Below, piece after piece: positions 15,246-27,800 of a DNA stretch of 64,000 nt. How positions within the stretch are numbered: position 1 is the stretch's first letter; every line of letters begins with the position of its first letter. This DNA is from Temnothorax longispinosus (taxonomy: Eukaryota; Arthropoda; Insecta; Hymenoptera; Formicidae). A model generated the notes under the pieces. The model did not search any database. It was not told the DNA's origin and was given only the letters and a program-made list of their open reading frames with translations. Location of the stretch: contig NC_092360.1 of NCBI RefSeq assembly GCF_030848805.1, positions 6,572,001-6,636,000 on the forward strand. Direction: 5' to 3'. Position numbers and translations under genes: made by a program.

Positions 15246-18200
15246 TGCAGCTAGTACGCTCCCAGCACGAAAAATTGCAACGTTAAACTCGCGACAAGGT
15301 TCCGCGCTGCAAAAACACCGTTCCTCATTGTATGAAAAATCTCGAATAAACGTCCGTTGTAAAAATATCGTCGGAGAACAGCCCACATGCATGCTACTGT
15401 GTCAGTAGCTATTAATCGCGGTCGTCATTCCTCGTGAATAAATGACACGTGCAAGGAGCCTTTAAATGCGATTTATTATTACAACTCAGGTCGTATACGG
15501 TCGCGCATTTGATTGTCACGGAAAAAAAACGGCACACGGTGCTCTGTCATCTCGATGATGCAACGTCTCAAAAAAGAAAAAAGGCATCAAAGCTTTCTAA
15601 CTTACAGAATCGCATAAATAAAACAAAGTCCGATGGGGCGGATATGATGTGTTGCTTTAATAAGATTGTATATTAATTTTACTTCTGCGAAACGTTAAAA
15701 GCGATGAGACAACAAAGGTCAAAGCGCATAAGAAAATATCTCATTTCCCTACGATCATTAATAAAATAATGTTTCCGTGTAAAAATTGTTAAACGATATG
15801 GACGTCATTGCGGAGGATATTTGCAGTTCAAACGTTTAAACGTAAATTAGGTATTGCAAAGTGCAAAAGTGCGTGAAATGAGACTTTAAGTAACGCGGGG
15901 AGTGAAAAACACGCTGTGATAATGAATATCGCAGTTTGCGGTTTTTCTTCGTCAGGAAGACCGCGCACGGCGACGCGGTAAAATCAAATCCGCGCTAATT
16001 AAAAAGCGAGAAATGTGCACCGTTGTTTAGCTACTTAAGCAATTTGTACCGTTTCCAAGTGTTTTTGTTTGGTTGAATTAATAGTGAGTTATGCGCGGGA
16101 AAAGTGAGACCAATTTGTAAAAGCGTGACATCGCGAGCACGGCCGTGCATTCGCGCGCCAGCCTTTCTCGCTTGGCTTTACGCTAATTATTATTAGGAGG
16201 AAGAGAAACTCCGCGCAGGTGTCGAGTGCCATGTGAAATGCATAATCATGATATTCACGTAAATTGCACAGCGCTGTGAGATATTGGACTTTGAACTGTC
16301 CAAATGACGATTGACGTTAACGAACGGAAAGAACAAAAAATTACCACAAGACCATTTCATGTTTCCAGCCATTCGTAAAATACTGTACACAGCGCAACAT
16401 TAGCAATTAGTATACATTAAGATAGAAAATCATGTCTTCATTAAGACACATTCCCTGAAATTTTATCTCTCCTTTTTGAAAAATGTTGCGATAAATAACA
16501 GCTCTATTTTAGCACATCGAATTTCATGGAAAAGTGCTGAATGTCTTCGGGACTTTCCTTCCCTCCAGAGAATTCAGTGATATCACATTGTCCCAGTTTC
16601 CTATCCGACGACCAATTAGCTAATCCGACCATAATTTATGTAATGTACGAGAGACGAGAGCTAAAACGACGATGTAACGCGATGGATATAATAACGTAAT
16701 ATCGATAGATATATGTATATACTCTTCTCTATACATATGTAGAAAAGTATACCCTACGTAACGCTCCGACAATCGTCGTTCCCCTGTTAGACCGTGTCGA
16801 TTAGACATAGTGACAATTTGCACGCGTCTATAGCATCGACCTGCTGCCTGTTATAGTTCCTGCGCTCTTGTCGACTGAAGTAATCGGATAAAAAAAAACT
16901 ATGACAGTCGACGCCTTCTCTCGAGTCTCCGAGACTCTTCGGATATTTCAGTTCTGACGGATTCACGAAACAAATCACGCGCCACTGACAAGCGTAAAAT
17001 GAACAGCGATAATAAACACGTGTCTTACGATATCTCGTGTGCGGGAAGTGTATTATACATTTGCGCGTCGACCTCACGACTCGTATTTTTATCGCGAGAA
17101 CGAGCGAAAGGCCGCGCCGTTGCGTGAAAAAAGAAGGCGAGGAAAAAAAAAGAAGAACTCGTTCTCGAATTCGCCTGATTATGACACGGCGCGGCGTGTC
17201 CGTGTAACGGATTATTACGAAAGGTCGATCAGAACGAGACTTGACTCGACGGGATCTGCATCACGCGGCCAATTATCGAGATACTTTCCTCAGAGGCTTA
17301 CATAATTACAGATGAAAGAAACGGATGGGAGACACGTTTAAAATATTTCAACACTTTTTTTGCACACTCTGAATCGTCTCGCCTAATGAGTTTCCCTGAT
17401 ATTTCTCCTTTTCCCGAAGTCGTGTACGAAGAAATCTGAATCCGTAATTTTCGATCGGAATGTCCTGTTTTTACAACAAAATAATCTTAATAAATGGAAT
17501 ATTTGTGAGTATGCAAATTTTGACATTTTAAATTAACACGCGCTTTACATTTATAATTCGCGAATGAGTGAGTGAGTTCATATAACTTTCAGTATATATG
17601 TTGTAGAATAGTAACAGCGACGAACATGTTTCTCGCGCGCATAATTCTGAACATGTCAAAGGAAAACTTCGAATAGTTTGCGAGCAACAAAATTGTTTCG
17701 AAAAATAATTAATTGTTCGAATACCACACAGTCACAACAATTTCTATTGGCCTTTTTTTTATTAGTCCATTAATATTCATGTAGTATTCGCGTTGGTCAT
17801 ACTATATTCTTGCGAACGCTTTTAATAAATAAACGTGGCGTTAGTCATTTAATCCTTTCACGTTAAACGGGTTATTACGTGTTCCATAAAATAAACAAAT
17901 TGATAAAATATTTCATGATTTTATTTTATAAGTATGCTCTTATGAAAAGTACAATTATAAATTATTAAAATAAATCGTCGCAAAAGGATTAAATAAACAC
18001 AAATGTGCTCGTTGCATTTAATCTGTGACATTTCCGTAGTAGCGTAAAAACAAGAGAGCTCGGAATCTTGACAGTGCGCCATTTACTGCTGGTTATCTTT
18101 ATGGGTTTATTTTATTTTTCGCTCGTATCATCGAAAACGTCCTTCTCAGAAGCGGTGTATCACGATCTGGCATGCCACGATTTGCCAACATTATAGATAA

Positions 18201-19369
18201 GCAGGGATTGATCTCGGGATTTACTGGGATTGAACATAATCGTATAGGATCACAAGATAAGCAAGACATCCTACTATTTTCTCTTACAGATGCAGGAAAA
18301 ATAATTTTATTTCTCATCATAAACGTGGATTTGTACTGACGGACTCTGAATAAAACATATATAGAACTAAAGTTAATATAAAAAATTAGATAAATTAGAA
18401 AAAAATTATATCTTTTCTTCTATTTGATATTTGTTTAAAATAACTGGTAAAAATGTATTAATGTTGTTCAAACTGTGTTTATATCTCTAATGTAAATCGT
18501 CTTTGCATAATAATCCGAGATTCTCTGAGTTTAATCCAAAGTATATGAGCTTATAAATTACTGTCAGTCTAAAAAATGGCTTTGGTTGGAGCTGAAAGAT
18601 CAACTTCGTTATGGAGTTCATAATATTACGTACAATGTACTTTGCTGCTTGTAATTATATATCACTATGCGTGACTCTAGTGCACGCTCTATCGAGTGGA
18701 AAAATAATGCATACTAATTCTCAAGTCTGTTATAACATAAAATGCTGAGTAGAGATCTTACGTATCAAGAAACACAAGATAATGACGATCAGGACCGCAT
18801 CAAGGAAAGGTGAAATAATCAAACAACAATTAATTGTTTAAAGAGCACGTTAAAATAATTCTTACGTTAAAATAATTCTACTTTTCCTTAAATGCACGTT
18901 TCGTTTAACTACACTTGTGATATGCACATTTACTAACAAAAGACAACTTTTCGAAAGCGCGTCGTATGGTAATTTTCTTTTTTCTTTTAATTATTTTTCT
19001 CGTGGCAGCGTACATTACGATAATGAACGGTAATCTAATATTCGCTGTACGGAGCTTTCACTGTCATGTTTTGCCGCACGTTAGGGATCATCGCGGAATC
19101 AATAAATTGACGCACAGACGCTCGTCCACGCATTGGTAGCGTGACTCGTCGTTGTGACGTTGACAGCAAAGTGCAACAAGTGCAGGCGCGAAAAGGTTTC
19201 TGTTTTTTACACATACCCAAAAGATTCTCAACAATAGTCTAGTTAGCGTAATTTCTAACCGCGCTTACAAAATTCACGAGCCAATATTATAAGATAAAAT
19301 ATTCCTTTCATTTCCTCATTTAATGAGAAAAAGTTTCATTTAATACAAACAAAATAGAAAATAAAGGTA

Positions 19370-19494
19370 CACTGTAAAAAATTTAATGTCCCAGAAAGTC
19401 CACTCTAAATTTTGTGTTAAAATAACTCATGCATTGTGTTATTTTAACACAAAATTTAGAGTGGACTTTCTGGGACATTAAATTTTTTACTGTG
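19370..19494. mobile_element. Tc1/mariner-type MITE, TA-flanked palindrome
   Basis: A 125-bp element with 57-nt arms (19370-19426 and 19438-19494) that are complementary except for one base, around an 11-nt loop. Both sides are flanked by TA (19368-19369, 19495-19496). The ends read CACTGTAAAAAATTT and CACAGTAAAAAATTT. TA flanks with CACWG-type ends fit a non-autonomous Tc1/mariner element, and the near-perfect arms suggest recent mobility. Confidence 0.8.
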
Positions 19495-20163
19495 TATACA
19501 AGAAACAAGAAAATAAAAATTTCAACTAGTTACTAGGATATTGATGAAATCAAAATGTTGATGAAACTGGCACTGATTAGTAACATATGCTTCTGACGCA
19601 ATTATAAATCGCCTTTTTTATAAAATTTTCACGCGCATAGGTATCATTAAAAATTGCTTTAAAATTATAATAAACCATGCTTCACATGTAAAACTTCTTG
19701 TTATTTGATCACACCAACTGCAACGCTGTGAAAGCTCGTTAAAAATTCTAAGAACTATTCGTCAAGCCGACGCTTTTCTCGATGCAAGCAAAACACTTTC
19801 GTGTGAAAGTCCTCTTTGTCGTCGCGCAAAAACCATAGAGATGTTCCCATGGGGAAAGAAACGGGGAATACCACGGGTGGGCGGTCCATGATAAATATTA
19901 TACGCGGCTAAGACGATGGAAGGGAAGGCGAGCACATGTTTCACATCCGATGAAGCGGTCGTGTCGCCATACGACTGACATTTACCAGCTGTTACGCTCC
20001 CGTGGCATCAAAAGAGCCCGAAGATAAGGAAAACATTGTTAACACACCACGAGTCGGCGAGTTTGACTCGCGTATCACGAATACTTGTTGAATCGTAGCC
20101 CAAGTTAGAAGAAAACTCTCTCAAGCACGAGGAGATACGAACATAATATTAAAGAATACGCAA

Positions 20164-20663
20164 NNNNNNNNNNNNNNNNNNNNNNNNNNNNNNNNNNNNN
20201 NNNNNNNNNNNNNNNNNNNNNNNNNNNNNNNNNNNNNNNNNNNNNNNNNNNNNNNNNNNNNNNNNNNNNNNNNNNNNNNNNNNNNNNNNNNNNNNNNNNN
20301 NNNNNNNNNNNNNNNNNNNNNNNNNNNNNNNNNNNNNNNNNNNNNNNNNNNNNNNNNNNNNNNNNNNNNNNNNNNNNNNNNNNNNNNNNNNNNNNNNNNN
20401 NNNNNNNNNNNNNNNNNNNNNNNNNNNNNNNNNNNNNNNNNNNNNNNNNNNNNNNNNNNNNNNNNNNNNNNNNNNNNNNNNNNNNNNNNNNNNNNNNNNN
20501 NNNNNNNNNNNNNNNNNNNNNNNNNNNNNNNNNNNNNNNNNNNNNNNNNNNNNNNNNNNNNNNNNNNNNNNNNNNNNNNNNNNNNNNNNNNNNNNNNNNN
20601 NNNNNNNNNNNNNNNNNNNNNNNNNNNNNNNNNNNNNNNNNNNNNNNNNNNNNNNNNNNNNNN
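20164..20663. other. Assembly gap (500 N)
   Basis: Exactly 500 N characters, probably a scaffold gap of estimated or default size. Nothing can be said about its content. Any open frame running across it is an artefact. Confidence 0.99.
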
Positions 20664-20842
20664 AATAAAACATATGTGAATGATTACTAGTCATAAAATG
20701 GAATATCAAAAACAGGATACATTTAAATAGCTATCGAAATATAATAAAATATATTAAATACGTTAAGAAAAAGAATACAGTAATTTACGTAATGTCCAAG
20801 ATAACTATTCCGCGTAATTTGCACAAAATTCAGATAGATGTA

Positions 20843-21209
20843 CATTACCACTCAAAAGCAGTATTTGCCGCCTTAAAGAAAGATCAGAGATGAATTTATA
20901 TATTAATAAAATTTTAATAAAAAGGTCAATAATTTGCTACATGTCTTTATTGCGTAGATAGTTACATGTTATTTAAACAATATTAAACAATAATTTGACA
21001 AGAAACATTATTTGAGATTTTCCGTACGCAAAATAATTACATGAAATTAGGAAGTAAGAGATTAAAGAATAACAACATAACATCAGTTTTGTATAAGGTA
21101 AAAATGAATACATGCCATGTAATAATCTCTACTTTAAATTAAGTTTGCTGCAAAAAACTAGAATTTTTTCTATTTTTTCTGGGGTGGCAAATACTTTTGA
21201 GCGGTAGTG
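20843..21209. mobile_element. Non-autonomous Tc1-like element, 367 bp
   Basis: Terminal inverted repeats resembling CACTACCGCTCAAAAG bound the element, with the left end reading CATTACCACTCAAAAG and the right end complementary to CACTACCGCTCAAAAG. TA lies directly outside both ends (20841-20842, 21210-21211). Such ends are characteristic of Tc1-like transposons. The interior is AT-rich with no transposase frame, so it is a deletion derivative or MITE. It starts 180 bp right of the assembly gap. Confidence 0.8.
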
Positions 21210-21507
21210 TACAAAAGTAGTAATTAAAATTGCCCTTTTACAAAAGCCTTCGCAATAATTATCACGCGTAGTCGATTATCGACCGCCAGATGCGTCGAAA
21301 ACGATCATATCGCGATGTCGTGTATGCGCGCATACATACGCGACAAAGCACGTGAAGGCGGGAGATGGAGCTTAAGCGTGCACACATGCGTTGCGCGCAT
21401 ACGCGCGTCTGCGTACGTATACGGCCGGGTAATCAATAAGACCGCTCGAGACTGTCGGCTAAACAATGCTGGTAGCTCTCGAAGAAGGCAATATGCCACC
21501 CGCCTTA

Positions 21508-21716
21508 GGGCCGTGACACACAGAAAAAATTAAGCAGTAAGACTTAAGCCTTGGCACATAGACGCTTAAGTAAGTGGTAAAACATTAACAGTAAGAAAAT
21601 CAACAGTTTGGATTTGCTACCGTTTTACGTTATGTCTTAAGTTCTTGATTGTGATTGGCCGATTTTCTTACTGCACTAATGTTTTACTGCTTAAGTTTTT
21701 TTGTGTGCCGTGGCTC
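21508..21716. mobile_element. MITE with GCCGTGACACAC-type ends
   Basis: The left end (from 21508) and the right end (to 21716) are imperfect inverted repeats of about 33 bp that both contain AAGCAGTAA internally, and a second AATCA/TGATT pairing lies inside. A further partial copy of the right end with its own small inverted repeat (AAGCAAATTGACTAAT / ATTGGTCAATTTGCTT) follows at 21724-21810. No coding capacity; superfamily unassigned. Confidence 0.6.
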
Positions 21717-21948
21717 TTGCAGTATAAGCAAATTGACTAATAGCTATCTTAGTTTTTAAGAATTTTTGACTGCAATTGGTCAATTTGCTTACTGCTTAAG
21801 TTTTTCTATCGTCAAGGATCTTACACTTCGGCACGACAAATCGCCACTTTCCCGCAACCGACGAACATAATGAACTATAAGACGCTCCGGAATTAATAAA
21901 GAGAGATGCGCGGATGGAAAGGTATATAAAATATAAATAGGCTGTTTT

Positions 21949-21972
21949 CTCTCTCTCTCTCTCTCTCTCTCT
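21949..21972. repeat. (TC)n microsatellite
   Basis: About twelve uninterrupted CT/TC units. Confidence 0.9.
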
Positions 21973-23602
21973 TTTATATTTTGGAGATGGCGCAAGATCA
22001 ATTGCGAAACGCCACTTGCTTTGACAAAATGTAAATGTGGCTCAATGTCGATTTTAACCACGGTTTGTGAAACCGCGCATCAACATCATTTTTTAACCGA
22101 AGTGCGAGCGTTATTGTTATATGAAAAAATCAATAATTTACGTCGCTGCAATATGTTTGCAACAATTTATCATTATTGTACACGCAATCCCAATTTTGCA
22201 AAAAGAAATTTTTACGAAATACATTGAGATAGTCACAATTTCTGAACAAAAATTGAATAGATTCTATAAACAATTTCAAATTTTGCTACACGCATGTTTC
22301 TATACATTTAATAATCCGTGCATATGATTTATGCATGTTACATACATTAATTATATAATGCAAATTATTTAAAATATATATCCCACTCATTAACGATCGG
22401 CTATTAAACCGGTAATACTTTATCGCTTTCATATTAACAGCTGTTTTCACTTTTACGTCACTTACGCGACGACTGAGAGCACGATCTTTCTTACGAAGAA
22501 CGATAACGATTGCAGAGTCGTGCGATAAAACTCCGTAATCGCGATTTTCTCTCAAGTTTATACTTATATGATTGAAACTTTATAAGTGAGCTTTAGCGAC
22601 GAGTTTTTGTTACGATGCGAATTCTCAACGAGAATTCATATTGCACGTGGCTGCCGGCAGTATCTCAAGGCTGTGTCCGGATGGAAGTATCGGCCAAGGT
22701 TGAATAAACGTTGTATTGAAGAATATACATATGTTTCAACAACTGGCTCGCTGATGTTGCTCCGATACTAGAAACTAGAGTATTATTTAAATGACGTTTT
22801 TCGATTCGATAATACGACGTTAGAGATGATATCAAAGATGCTTTTTCAAAATTTTTCCTACTTGTAGATTCCTGCTTGTAGATATCCGATACACTTTGAT
22901 ACAATATGTAAAATGTAATTCAAGGAATAAAAGAACCATATTACAATTCGAGTTATAATATGATTCCTTGTTTACAAATTTTATAACATATTTCTACTTT
23001 TTCCTATAATGTATATTCTCGATATTGAGTGGACTTCTCGTTATTAAAATTGTTCGCATAGTTCTAACTTTATTATATATTATAAACTATGATTATATGT
23101 GTCTATACAGAATACTCGTTTTAATCCACAAACTATTGTATCACGGCATTTTCTTCCCCCGCACGTCTTTCATTGTACTTATATCGAAGCTTTATGCTTT
23201 TCGATGGAATATATCGGCGTTTCAAGGTAATATGAAGAAAGGCTAGCCAAATTCGGTTAATCAATACTAAACGAAATCTATGTAGTCCATATAGATTGTG
23301 CTTGTCGGCATAATTCGTCCACATATAAAGAACATTTCTTCCCTCCGGATCTCCGCTAAATTTAAGCGGAATCACCGAAGCGACTGCAGTTAAGAAGCAA
23401 TAAAGTTAAAAAAACAACCGCTGCAAATGAAATTCAGTGCGACCTCGAGAGAACCGTAATTTCGCCGGCGGAAATTATATTGCGCCTTTTTGCCGCAATA
23501 TAAAACACGCGGTTAAGATCAGGTCGAGTTCACACAAGTGCAGTTTCCGATTCAGATGAATAAAAAGTATGATTTGTAGCTTACGCGAGTCTCAAGGTGG
23601 AA

Positions 23603-23628
23603 GGGTTAGGGGGTCAGGGGGTCAGGGG
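23603..23628 (+). other. Canonical G-quadruplex motif
   Basis: Four runs of 3-5 guanines separated by 3-nt loops (GGG TTA GGGGG TCA GGGGG TCA GGGG) on the plus strand satisfy the G3+N1-7 rule. It sits alone in AT-rich intronic DNA. Formation in vivo is inference. Confidence 0.75.
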
Positions 23629-23712
23629 CGAATCAACCACTCAATCGATGTTAAAAATCGCGAAGTTCAATTTAAGTAATAATAAGTAAAAATTGACCAA
23701 TGTGTGAATACC

Positions 23713-23883
23713 TCAAGTAAATAGAAATTGCCTTATTCGGTCGGGCTGTATATTTTTTTGTCTAATATTATTATGGCGCGTAATTTATTGACCGGAAAAA
23801 TGTATATAAATTCACGCAAAAATATTATTAGGTACGAAAGATCCAGTCCGATTGAATAAGGCAGATTTCTATTTACTTCAATT
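23713..23883. mobile_element. Short inverted-repeat element, about 170 bp
   Basis: Imperfect 36-bp inverted repeats begin TCAAGTAAATAGAAATTGCC on the left; the right arm ends with the complement of AGTAAATAGAAATCTGCC. An AT-rich centre without coding capacity separates them. A MITE is the simplest reading. Confidence 0.6.
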
Positions 23884-24763
23884 TATTACAATGGGGAGGA
23901 AGGGAAAAGGGAGATTAGAAGATTAAACTTAAATTTACATTATTTGAGTATTATGATAGAAACTTGCTATTTTTAAATGGAAACACAATGTTCCTAATAG
24001 TATTGTGTATAGCAATCTCTGATATAATCGACAATATTAATAATCTTAATAATAATAAATATAAGAAATAATTCTATAACTTAAATCAGTTACATATATG
24101 ATGTAATATTCAACAGATATAGAGATATTTGTTTTAATTACTTCGAACCGACGACAATTGAATATTTCAGCAATTGCGAACACATTATCCAAATGTTTCA
24201 TAATTTACTAGATAATAGTTCTTACACATACATACCAACAAATTGTATACCGTTGAATAGATATTGTCTTTTTTACATTTCTAAAAAGACAAATCACAAA
24301 GTATAAATTGTACAATTGTACAAAACGCGATAATAAAATGCTATTAGAAACGAACTAGACCATTACCCTAATTGTACACACATTCTTCCAGCTTTACTTC
24401 CGTTCTTGAGGTGTTAACTGCCGTTTTACTCGCCAATGTTGGCTAGGTTGTAGACCTTTCAAAATCAAAGAAAATTTAACACGGAAGATGACATATGATC
24501 GTTTACGCATCAATTAAAAGAGATTATAGAAAGTGGCGAAACATTCGAGACTTATTGAAATTTAATTAAAATAAATTGACGTATTCTTCGTTTTAAAAAA
24601 AGGATATAATTTTACACGTTATTTTTCCGTGTGAACCGTGGAAACAAGTGTAGCTTCAATGCATATTTTATGGGGACTGGGCATTTATCACATCTATCCT
24701 AATTAATTCCGGCGAACAGTTCTCACTTTTCGCGATTTGTTCCCATGCCGGCCATTTATCTTA

Positions 24764-24771
24764 GAGTGAGA

Positions 24772-24853
<82 letters not shown>
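24764..24853. repeat. (GA)n microsatellite
   Basis: About 90 bases of near-pure GA repeat. It opens artificial poly-Arg-Glu and poly-Ser-Leu frames on both strands that are not genes. Confidence 0.95.
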
Positions 24854-24857
<4 letters not shown>

Positions 24858-27800
24858 GTTCAGCAGATTTGCGTGGGCATTCAAGGTCAATAGGAGGCGG
24901 AAACGCCGGGGAACGCTCATGCAATCGATGCCGGCAATCCGGATTATCGTTTGGCTTTGGCAGAGAGGAACCTGGCAGGCTTTAATACGCCACTGGCGCT
25001 ATGGTAAACTCATGGACTATCTTCTTGTCCTCCTCGTCTTCGAGCTTTTTGTTTTATTCTCTGGCTAATAATGGTGGAAAATGGAGGTCGTCTCTTCGTC
25101 GCTCGCTCGAGCACGATTGCGTTTCAAATCGAAGCTTCAGCGAAGTTCAGCAGAAAAAAGATAATGGTCTCACCCTTACAGAGTAATACCGTTCGTGAGA
25201 GGCGCGACTATATCTCGCGCGAAAGGAAATAGAAATGTCAAACGCGCGACTTTTTCGCGGGAAACTGGCTTGCTTTTTCGCCACTCGATCGCAAACTTTC
25301 TATTTCGGTCCTCGAAAAGTGGACCCAAACAAAATTCGATTTTTCCAGAAACTTTCGCTTCAGTGGGAAATGGACAAAAAAACGACTTCCACTTTCTGCC
25401 GTCGTCAGTTAGACAAGTAATAACCTTTAGGTTGAGTGTACATGTGCATCGCAAGCAGCTTTCAGGAATTCACGAGGACTCGAATGGAGATCAAGGTCCT
25501 GGGAAATTTCAGATTCCGAAAACGTCTGCTCGTGTTACGCCCACCCAGTTCTCTGAACTGCCCACTGAACCACTATGAAGTTTCGAAAGTTCGATATTAC
25601 AACCCGTTCGCGCGCGTTGCAAGTCATCGATGCAAATCTTCGTGAGATAATAGAACCTTTGGATTAACCACGATATCGAAGGATGCGTCCTAGATGATCT
25701 AATGAATATTCACAGAGGTCTAGGAGCGTGGTCCTTCAGTGAAGAGCACACATTGAAGATACCTCTATCAAACTGCAAATACATCTGACTTCTCAATTGA
25801 TTATTTGCGTAGCGTTTTCAGTAAGACAGATGTTAAACTACATGTGTGTAAAGATAATTCTATATAACATGGCTATGCTCTATCTCGACTAATTATGCAA
25901 AATAAATTAATAGCTCAATATTCGCCAGAAAAATTCTCACTGATATCAAAAAGAGTAAAAAATTAAATACACTGTAGAAACTTTTGTATAATATAGATTT
26001 TGTATAAATTTATTAATTAATTGCTGCATTTCAATTGTACTATCTCTCTCATCGTCTATCAGATTTTTAAATACTTACTGCGTCTTTTCATTAAACAAAC
26101 GTAATCTAGTGGTAAACAATCTCCTGGGAAATGCCTCAAAGTCTCAACAATTGCCGCTTGCTATAGCGAATGTGATACACAGCCAATGAAATAACCGCTG
26201 TGAAAATTGACGTCTGCTCTACTTCCGCGTCACAGTCACAATTTTCAAAGGTAAACGATCGCGGTGGCTGGGAATATTCAATCGGGCAGGAAGTCGCGTG
26301 GAAGAAAGAAACGACTTTGCTTCCGGCCGCGGTGGTCCGTCTGTCATTCCTGACGGAAAGTGACAAAGCGCGAGACAAAGACAGAAATCGGGAACGATTT
26401 AGATGAAAGATCGAGGCACGAAAGGGAACGAAGATATGGAACGGAAAGAATAAAAAATTTTACCACGCTGAAAACGAAGATTTTCACGCTCGACAAAGTC
26501 GTTAAAACACGACTGACGAAAAATCGCAAAAGGGAACGTGGGACAGTCGAAAGAGCGATTTATTCCCGTTAATCACGGATTTCCCCTGGTACATCCGAAT
26601 TGAATTGTACAGTTCGTGGGTTAAAAAAAACAAAAGTGAACGTTTTCTGGAGAAATGTGTTTTTATTTGGCACTGGCGCAAAATGAATCGGGATGTACGA
26701 GCACCTAAAGTCTCAACTATCGAACTTCCGAGTGAAGCACATTGCGGTAATGTCTAAAGCTCGAAAAGCTCGAAAAGATTCATGAAGCGAATATCGGTAT
26801 ACGAAGGGAAAAAGATTATCAAAGTTATTGAGCTTTAAAATAAAAGTAAAACTGCAAGTGTTTGAAGTGTTGGAAGTACCAGAAATTCGAAAGCTATCTA
26901 AAGCTCTAAAATTGTGTAAAACTACACTAACTCATTTATGCATTGTTATTTAATTATAATTCTATTATATTGTTATTGATGCAACAAAAGTGGACGATTC
27001 AACGTTATCGGCCAATTTTTGTACTACTGTTACATATAGCGCGGATTTCTCTGGACGTTTCACGCTCTCGCTGCATGATACGGGATTTCTGATACTGAAA
27101 CACTCGAATCGATTGTCGAATGCGTAGACGTGTTTCGGGTTTTCTGTCGGATTAACTCGAAGACCCGACGGTGAAAAACGGCCTGGTGAAAACGAGAGAA
27201 ATCGTACGTGATCGCCACTTCTTCGAACGATATCAATCAATGGGAAGTGGCCGAACGTGTTCTTCTCTTCGATCTTCTCCGGTCTTCACCTGACAAGCGT
27301 GAAGTAAAACTTCAAGCACACTTGCAACCTTCGCTTTTTCAACGAAGCATTATACGTACGTGTACTAAGTTGCCTTCATCATTTAATGCTTATCTGCAAT
27401 TTTTATCGTACGAAAATTACCATTGTAATCAAGTTAGTTGCATTGACATAATTATTAAATAAACTTTAATTAATTAAAACGTCGTCCTGTAGTTTGGTTT
27501 ATTCTATACATTATATTATGTATTAAGTTATTAAGCTATGCCGTTGTTAATTTCTTTTACGCATTTGTCTATTCGTTAAGCAATGAAATATTTAGATGTG
27601 AAATTATACATAACTCCGTGTTTGAGAAACAAAGAACTCGGAAAATTATTCCTCAGAAAATCGCGCTAATTTTCTAGAAGCCGTAGGTCAAATTCATGAA
27701 AGTAATCAGCGAGGACTCATTCCCTGCGAGTGTAAAGTTCCTGTTCAAGTTATCAACATTCTGCGCGAACGTTCCACCGTAAAGGATACTGAGCTTTCCA

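Noticed and set aside
20149..20709. 186-codon minus-strand frame
   Set aside because: It is almost entirely the N gap.
24703..25068. Open frames of poly-Arg-Glu or poly-Ser-Leu
   Set aside because: They are translations of a GA microsatellite on both strands.
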